From Craterostigma plantagineum (lineage: Eukaryota > Streptophyta > Magnoliopsida > Lamiales > Linderniaceae), in the NCBI GenBank assembly GCA_027422505.1, contig JAPQWV010000361.1, positions 496,001-560,000 of the forward strand: 64,000 nucleotides of DNA, in the 5' to 3' direction. The notes beneath the pieces were generated by a model. The model was given only the letters and a program-made list of their open reading frames with translations, was not told where the DNA came from and did not search any database. The translations under genes were made by a program, and so were the position numbers. Positions 58,364-64,000 of this stretch are shown piece by piece. The number at the start of each line of letters is the position of its first letter. Positions within the stretch are counted from its first letter, which is position 1.

Positions 58364-59421
58364 TTGTACATACTAGTACCGTATCATATTCTTATGAATT
58401 TAATGCGAAGAAAAGATACTTTTAAAAACAGTATTGAAGAGGAATATGATGTTCCTCAAGATTTAGAAAAATTAAATCGTTGGACAATTCGTAAGATAGA
58501 TTATAAAATAATCTATGAATTAGGAACTTTTGAAAAATTAGGTTTAAAACAGGTAGTCAAAACTACCGAAGAAACTATCTCTCTCAACAACGAAGAGATG
58601 GTTATCAGGCTTCTAAGTAATAGAGACTTAGAAAAATATAGAATAAATCATAAGTTTATTCATATTGGATTAGTACAAGTTGCTTTTAAGCCTTTGACTC
58701 TAGAAGGTTTACCAGAGAGCTTTATAGCAGCTCTTAGAGATGGTAGAAATCTTGATTGGAAACAATCCTGGGAATAATTCAATCTAGTCTGGCACATGGA
58801 CCAGTTTATTTTAATGTCTATCCTAATATCCAATTATCATTAACTGATGTTAATATATTGGATGCTCTGACATTAAATGTCAAAACTCACGGATATAATT
58901 ACGCTCCGGGTTCGAAAGTAATATGTATCTGTTATAGAATTTATTATAAGCCTTTATATACGCTTAATCCTCAATGTAAAATCGTTGATAAACCTATCAA
59001 TGAAACTGTTCTTATAGAAACTAATTTTAGTAGATCTAATATTACAACTCGTAGATCTATTAAATGGGAAGAAATACAATTTCCAGAAAACTGGATAATT
59101 GAAAGAGCTATGCCTCTACAACCAAAAATAAAAAATAATCCTACACAAATAATACAAACAACAGATGGAACTGTTCAAATACAATTTGAGCACGATAGAA
59201 AATCTGTCGATAGAAAAACTCTAAGATCTAGACTTAGATCGAGTTCATCTCATTATCATATATCACCATGTGATTATATGGTAAGATCTCCTTCTAGAGC
59301 TTTGACCTCCCAAATTAGGGAATCAACTTCTAGCGATTATTTGCAAAATAGAGTTGATGAATTAAGAATTAATTCAGATAATATAGTTCATGGAGTTTCT
59401 AAAGATAAAACGAGGAAATAA
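58364..59421 (+). pseudogene. Pararetroviral movement protein (30K-type), frameshifted
   Basis: Frame one (58364-58777) and frame two (58756-59421) together cover a 30K-superfamily cell-to-cell movement protein, which modifies plasmodesmata in exogenous relatives. Family landmarks include HKFIHIGLVQVAFKPLTLEG (frame one, about 58649-58708) and GPVYFNVYPNIQLSL (frame two, about 58798-58842). The C-terminal part becomes Ser/Arg-rich (RSRLRSSSSHYH). The frames switch at about 58760-58775. The upstream ATG at 58364 may not be the ancestral start, as similarity starts later. Confidence 0.82.
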
Positions 59422-59970
59422 CCGAGTCAGAAATGAATTTTTATGTTTAATGGATTTAAAACAAAAAATTAATTTTAGTCCGGGTTCTCCGGCAAGAAAA
59501 GAAATTCAACAAGAATTTAATTTACCCAAATGGGAATTATTTAGAAAATGGTTTTTCTCAAGTTTTAATAATGAAGATAAAATTATTATTCAAGAAAAAT
59601 TTTATAATGATTTGTCAAAACAAAATAAGAAATTACTTTTTATTCCTTGGTTTTTGACAAAATATTTTAAAAATATGGTTTCTGTACTTGAAAGAAATTA
59701 TAAACTTTCTTCAGGAAAAAATTTAAATTCTATTTATCCTCCTCAAACTAGTTTCCAAATGGAAAAAGAAAATGAAATTAGATATTATAATGCTTTTCAA
59801 AAATTATTTGAAAATGATACACTTGCAGTAACCATTAATCATATTAATAGTCTTTTAAAACAACAAATTATACAAATATGTATGTTATTGTTTTAGGAGA
59901 ACAAATTTCTTTATTAAAGAAAAATATAGAAGAAATATCTTTTTCTATTAAAGATATAAAAATTATCTTT
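59390..59970 (+). pseudogene. Pararetroviral ORF1 region between movement protein and capsid
   Basis: A 168-codon frame (59390-59896) overlaps the movement-protein end by 32 bp. It is Lys/Asn/Phe-rich with FNLPKWELFRKWFFSSFN near residue 43. A shift near 59870 moves to a short coiled stretch (QISLLKKNIEEISFSIKDI, about 59902-59958) ending in a stop. I do not recognise a named domain; in related viruses this part links movement protein and coat protein. Confidence 0.6.
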
Positions 59971-60103
59971 TAATGAACAAAGATAAAAATATAAGTGAAA
60001 CTAAAATAGCTAATATAGCTTCTACCAGTATTCAACCTCCTGAGATTATTGATTTTAAATTAAAATCGATTACTCAAATTGAAGACTTGATTGAAAATAA
60101 GCT

Positions 60104-61651
60104 TAAAATTTAAAGCTTAACACTTTAAGTGAAGATTTTGAAAACCAACTTGAAAATTCTGATAATTTTCATAATACTTTTACTGAAGAAATAAATAAAT
60201 TAAGGAATTCTTCAAAATTTGCTAGTAAACCAATTCAAACCAAATATTATTACCCAAGACCAACCCCTCAAGATGTTCTAATAGAAGAACATGATCTTAC
60301 TATTAATAATTCATATAATGGTCATTGTATTTACAAATGGAATTTAGATGGCTATACGGAAAGACAAACTTTCGGTATGGTTCATAGGATGATGATGTAT
60401 AGTACAGTCTGTAAAACTCAAGGAAATACAAACAAAACTATAGCTCAAATGCTTGTTGCTGGCTTTACTGGTCAGTTAAAAGGTTGGTGGGATAATTATT
60501 TATCTCAGGCAGATCGTGAAAGTATTTTCCTTACTGTAAAGGACGAAAATAATGCAATTATTGAAAATGCTGTTTATACTCTATGTATAAACATAGTAGA
60601 ACATTTTAAAGGCCGATGGTCTGATAATTCTGAAAATGTTAGAACACTTCTTCAAAACCTTAGGTGTAAAACCCTTACATCATTTAGATGGTATAAGGAT
60701 ACTTTCCTTAGCAGAGTCATGGAACTTCCTGAGTCAAATAGCACTCATTGGAAATCCAAATTCATTGATGGTCTTCCTTTCTTATTTGCTGAAAGAGTTA
60801 AGAGAACTCTTAGAAATGGAGAATCCAGTATTGATTATAATTCATATACTCACGGAAGATTAATAGGAACGTGTATACAAGAAGGTTTAGCTTTATGCAA
60901 CGAAATAAAGCTCAATAAACAACTTAAGAGACATTCTCTTGATGAGAAAAAACAATTAGGAGAATTTTGTAGCCAATTCGGTTTAGAAAACCCTTCTACG
61001 AGTAAACCTCGTAAAGAGTATAAACCTAAAAAATACTCTCCTAAGCAATATGAAAAAAGAAAAAATCGAAGAACTAAACGAAGAGAACAAAAGTTCTCAA
61101 AAGATAATAAAAATTATCAATACAGAAATAAATTTCCTCCAATTGTTTGTCGCAAATGCGGAAAAATTGGTCATAAAGCAAAAACTTGCTGGACTAAAAA
61201 GAGAATTAATAATTTAGAAATTGATAATGAATTAAAAGAAACATTATCAAAATTTTTATTAGAATCTAATAGTGAGTCAGAATCTTCTATAGAAGATGAA
61301 AATAATTTCATCGAAGAAATTTCTTCAGAAGAATCCGATGAATGTCAAAACTGTCAAATAGGTCAGTCTTGTTCCAAAAATAAAAGTTCAGAGTCTGAAC
61401 CAGAAGATAATTTATATCAAATGATATCTCAATTTCAAGAATTAAATGTTCTTGATAATAATCTTCTCGAAATCTTAAAAGAAACAGAAGATTCAGATTT
61501 AAAAAATCTAATCATTAAAAAAATAATCCAAAAAGAAGAAGAAACTTCAAAAGAAGTTATTCCTAAAATTATTAAATCTGAACCCTATAGTATGGCTGAA
61601 GTAATGAGATTACTTCGTAATAAGAATCAATTAAACAAAATGAATCAATAG
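60104..61651 (+). pseudogene. Pararetroviral capsid protein with CCHC zinc knuckle
   Basis: The frame is open from about 60104 to the stop at 61649; the first ATG is at 60377 (424 codons from there). The core has GFTGQLKGWWDNYLS (about residues 31-45) and FKGRWSDNSENVRTLLQNLR, a gag-like capsid fold seen in caulimovirids. A basic KYSPKQYEKRKNRRTKRREQ block precedes the knuckle CRKCGKIGHKAKTC (residues 258-271, CX2CX4HX4C; 61148-61189). The C-terminus is acidic and Ser/Glu-rich (SNSESESSIEDEN). The long open frame is the least damaged part of the virus. Confidence 0.85.
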
Positions 61652-61842
61652 TTAATGTTAAAGATTTAACAATCGAAATTTCAAATTTAAAAAAAAAAAA
61701 TAAAAGATTTAAAGTTAAGCCATATAGATTTAGAAAGAAGATTTTCTAAATTAGAAAAGGGGAAAGAAATAATTAAAGAATTAGAAATGAAGAATTTGCT
61801 AGTACTTCTGAAAATATTCAAGAAGATAATTTTCTTTCAACA

Positions 61843-62232
61843 TTGGAAGTTATTACTTCTCAAAAATGGTTAGTGAAAATCTCACTACTCATTGACGGAA
61901 ACTTCCAAAAGAATCTGATTGCACTAATTGATAGTGGAGCAGATTTAAATTGTATCCAGGAAGGAATAATTCCTACCCAATATTTTCATAAAACAACTCA
62001 TTCTCTAAGCTCTGCGAGCGGAGAAAAGTTGCAAATAAACTATAAAATTCCCAAGGCCTTTATTTGTAAAAATAAGGTCTGTATTCCTACTTCATTCTTG
62101 CTTGTCAAGAATACTACAAACCAAGTAATTCTTGGTACTCCGTTCCTAGGAAAATATTTCCTATTCAAAATATTAATGAATATGGATTTAAAGGTAATTT
62201 TGATAACGAAGAAGTTTATTTTGAATTCATAA
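61843..62232 (+). pseudogene. Pararetroviral aspartic protease
   Basis: The active site LIDSGADLNCI includes DSGA at residues 30-33 of the 129-codon frame (61930-61941). VILGTPFLGKYF near its end matches the ILG.P.L flap region of retropepsins. The family cleaves the viral polyprotein. After about 62150 the ancestral frame continues elsewhere toward RT (62160-62500). Confidence 0.85.
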
Positions 62233-62239
62233 CTGAACC

Positions 62240-63603
62240 TTTTACTAGAATTCTTAGTGAAATTAAGGATTCTATTCTTATTAAAGCAAAAGAAAAACAG
62301 GTAAATTACCTTAAGCAAGAAATTAATATACTTACAATTGAAGATAAACTTCAAAATCCCAAGTTACAAGAAAAAATTAAATTATTACATAATGAATTTA
62401 CGTTGCAAATTTGTAACGATCTTCCTAATGCTTTTTGGAATAGAAAAAAGCATATAGTTTCTTTACCTTATGAAGATGTTTTTAGTGAAAAAATATTCTC
62501 ACTAAAGCTCGTCCTTGTCAAATGAATTCTGAATTATTAGAATTATGTAAAAAAGAAATAACTTCTCTTTTACAGAAAGGTTTAATAAAACCTTCCAAAT
62601 CACCTTGGTCCTGTACAGCCTTTTATGTCAATAATGCGGCAGAAAAGGAAAGGGGAGCACCTAGGTTAGTTATTAATTATAAATCCCTAAATAAAGTTTC
62701 AAAGTGGATTAGGTATCCTATCCCTAATAAAAAGGATCTTTTAGATCGATTATTTGATGCGATAATTTTTTCAAAATTTGATTTAAAATCAGGATTTGGG
62801 CAAATACAAGTGGCTGAAAAAGATAGATATAAAACTGCTTTTACAGTTCCAATTGGTCAATTTGAATGGAACGTTATGCCTTTTGGTTTGAAAACGCTCC
62901 TTCTGAATTTCAAAATATTATGAACGATATTTTTATTCCTTATAGTAATTTTATTATCGTTTATATTGATGATATTTTGATATTTTCAAAAGATATTGAA
63001 ACACATTTTAAACATCTTGATATATTTAAGAAAATTGTTATTCAAAATGGATTAGTTATATCAAGTCCAAAAATGGTTTTATTTCAAACTAAAATACGAT
63101 TTTTAGGTCATAATATTGAAAAAGGAAAAATTAATCCGATTAATAGAAGTATTGAGTTTGCATCAAAATTTCCAGATCAAATTTTAGATAAAACTCAGCT
63201 TCAAAGATTTTTAGGGAGTCTTAATTATATTTCTCCTTATTATAAAAATCTTGCTATAGATACATCTATTTTATATGATAGATTAAAAAAGATTCATTGT
63301 CAGTGGACAGATAGTCACACTGAAGTTATTAGAAAAATCAAAAACAAAGTTACGCATTTACCTTGTTTAATGCTTGCTAATTCTAATTGGCAAAAAATTA
63401 TTGAAACTGATGCTTCTGACTTAGGCTTCGGAGGAATCTTAAAACAAGTTTCTCCAGAAGATAAGAAAGAATATTTAGTTAGATTCCATTCGGGGAAATG
63501 GAATACTGCTCAGAAAAATTATGCTACTATAGCTAGGGAAGTACTTGCTATAGTTAAATGTGTGCTTAATTTCAAGATGATTTATACAATCAAAAGTTTT
63601 TAA
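62240..63603 (+). pseudogene. Pararetroviral reverse transcriptase, frameshifted
   Basis: 62522-62923 covers fingers and palm: SLLQKGLIKPSKSPWSCTAF, then RLVINYKSLNKVS and SKFDLKSGFGQIQVAEKDRY, ending FGLK. A shift near 62890 moves to 62866-63603, which carries the catalytic YIDD (62962-62973) in FIIVYIDDILIFSKD, IRFLGHNIEKGKI and FLGSLNYISPYYKNL. The end of this frame enters RNase H (ETDASDLGFGG). The YIDD and the upstream Asp are unchanged, but the frameshifts stop production of a single enzyme. Confidence 0.9.
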
Positions 63604-63781
63604 TAAAAACTGATTGTCAAGCTGCAAAGTTTATGTTTCAGAAAGATTTCAAACATGATGTCTCCAAACAAATGTTTGCGAGATGGCAGGCTCATTTAGC
63701 CCCATTTGATTTTGAAATCATTTATAAAAAAGGGAGTGATAATAGTCTTCCTGATTATCTTACTCGTGAATATCTTTCATG
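63395..63781 (+). pseudogene. Pararetroviral RNase H
   Basis: The core starts IIETDASDLGFGG (catalytic Asp) and continues with NYATIAREVLAIVKC (Glu). The frame at 63601-63603 stops, and the rest follows in another frame: KTDCQAAKFMFQ (Asp) then ARWQAHLAPFDFEIIYKKGS and NSLPDYLTREYLS, ending TGA at 63780-63782. RNase H removes template RNA during reverse transcription. Confidence 0.88.
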
Positions 63782-64000
63782 AATTTTGCAGATATGTCCC
63801 AATATGGGCGAAATTTTCCCTCTAATAGAGGTGGAAGAGGTGGTAAGAATGTTATTGCTCAAATTGGCAATAAGAAGCTGGTAAAAGAAAATCTATCAGC
63901 ATCAAGTAATACCTTGAGCAGTGATGAATTTAGAGAATTCCTTGAATACAAAAAGCAGAAAGCAAAATCTGCTGAAGGAACTTCTTACGCAAAAATAATT
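63779..64000 (+). CDS. Start of pararetroviral ORF2 (partial)
   Basis: The ATG at 63779 overlaps the RNase H stop in an ATGA arrangement. The frame is open for 74 codons to the window edge: an N-terminal Gly/Arg motif (NRGGRGGKN), then Ser-rich sequence and a Lys/Glu-rich helix (DEFREFLEYKKQKAKS). No domain is recognised. Its position right after RNase H fits the second ORF of florendovirus-like genomes. It continues outside the window. Confidence 0.6.
   Translation, partial: MNFADMSQYGRNFPSNRGGRGGKNVIAQIGNKKLVKENLSASSNTLSSDEFREFLEYKKQKAKSAEGTSYAKII

Larger units (their letters stand above)
58364..64000 (+). mobile_element. Endogenous pararetrovirus (Caulimoviridae-like), degenerate
   Basis: Plus-strand order is movement protein, capsid with zinc knuckle, aspartic protease, RT, RNase H, then a second ORF running off the window. 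A pararetroviral polyprotein of this order without integrase separates it from LTR retrotransposons. The ORF1-then-ORF2 arrangement suggests a petuvirus- or florendovirus-like lineage, which I infer rather than establish. At least six frameshifts or stops break ORF1, so this is a dead germline copy. The left border with host DNA is not defined and the right end lies outside. Confidence 0.88.

Noticed and set aside
58364..64000. An intact, inducible virus
   Set aside because: Multiple frameshifts and stops in ORF1 and no recognised primer site upstream argue for a dead copy.
1..64000. A bacterial-type defence or other gene-cluster system
   Set aside because: All content is plant nuclear DNA with transposons, spliced genes and a pararetrovirus.

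Overview
This window is plant nuclear DNA, almost certainly from a eudicot. It is AT-rich, has short plant-type introns, and is dominated by nested transposable elements typical of angiosperms: Ty1/copia, Sirevirus, LARD, L1-type LINE, Helitron, MULE, hAT, Stowaway- and Emigrant-like MITEs, a SINE head and an endogenous pararetrovirus. I could not fix the species. Only one host gene looks intact: a plant synaptotagmin (SYT3-like, 12 exons, minus strand, 19377-22938). Its exons join in frame to 550 codons including the stop.

Layout. 1-2480: a 237-bp Stowaway-like MITE with TA duplications, an LTR-like scrap and a tRNA-derived SINE head. 2480-15620: an old plus-strand Ty1/copia element (gag, protease, integrase start, RT, RNase H, all broken) opened by two insertions. 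One is a 4958-bp non-autonomous LTR element with a gypsy-type gag-like gene; its perfect ATGAG target duplication cuts the copia gag zinc knuckle in two. The other is a Helitron-like block of about 4.7 kb holding RPA and PIF1-helicase remnants and three 300-bp tandem repeats, with a 422-bp MULE inside the third repeat. 15636-18650: a decayed minus-strand DUF1985 (MULE-associated) gene and a GC-rich minisatellite.

19377-23300: the SYT3-like gene, with an Emigrant-like MITE in its last intron and a (CT)14 tract and G-box upstream. 23451-31527: a minus-strand copia element whose RT is interrupted by a 5'-truncated L1 LINE with a 16-bp target duplication. 31528-34680: a second, exon-structured RPA70-like pseudogene. 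34682-about 38383: the 3' half of a Sirevirus with its extra (env-like) ORF.

38384-49202: a hAT element with 8-bp duplications, containing a 9.95-kb LARD with 3.7-kb LTRs (TSD GTCTA). These LTRs are rich in a TCGACAT motif. 49967-53364: a solo LTR of a related family (TSD ATAAC) whose motif array is mostly in the opposite orientation. 53468-57719: a 4.25-kb MULE without transposase (9-bp TSD TTTTACATT). 58364-64000: a degenerate Caulimoviridae-like endogenous pararetrovirus with movement protein, capsid zinc knuckle, protease, RT, RNase H and the start of a second ORF. It is broken by several frameshifts and runs off the window.

The best new-biology candidates are the giant LTR family with the motif array, the GC minisatellite beside the DUF1985 gene and the RPA-bearing Helitron-like blocks. 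Nothing here is a bacterial-type or clearly new defence system. The main value is an unusually readable insertion chronology.
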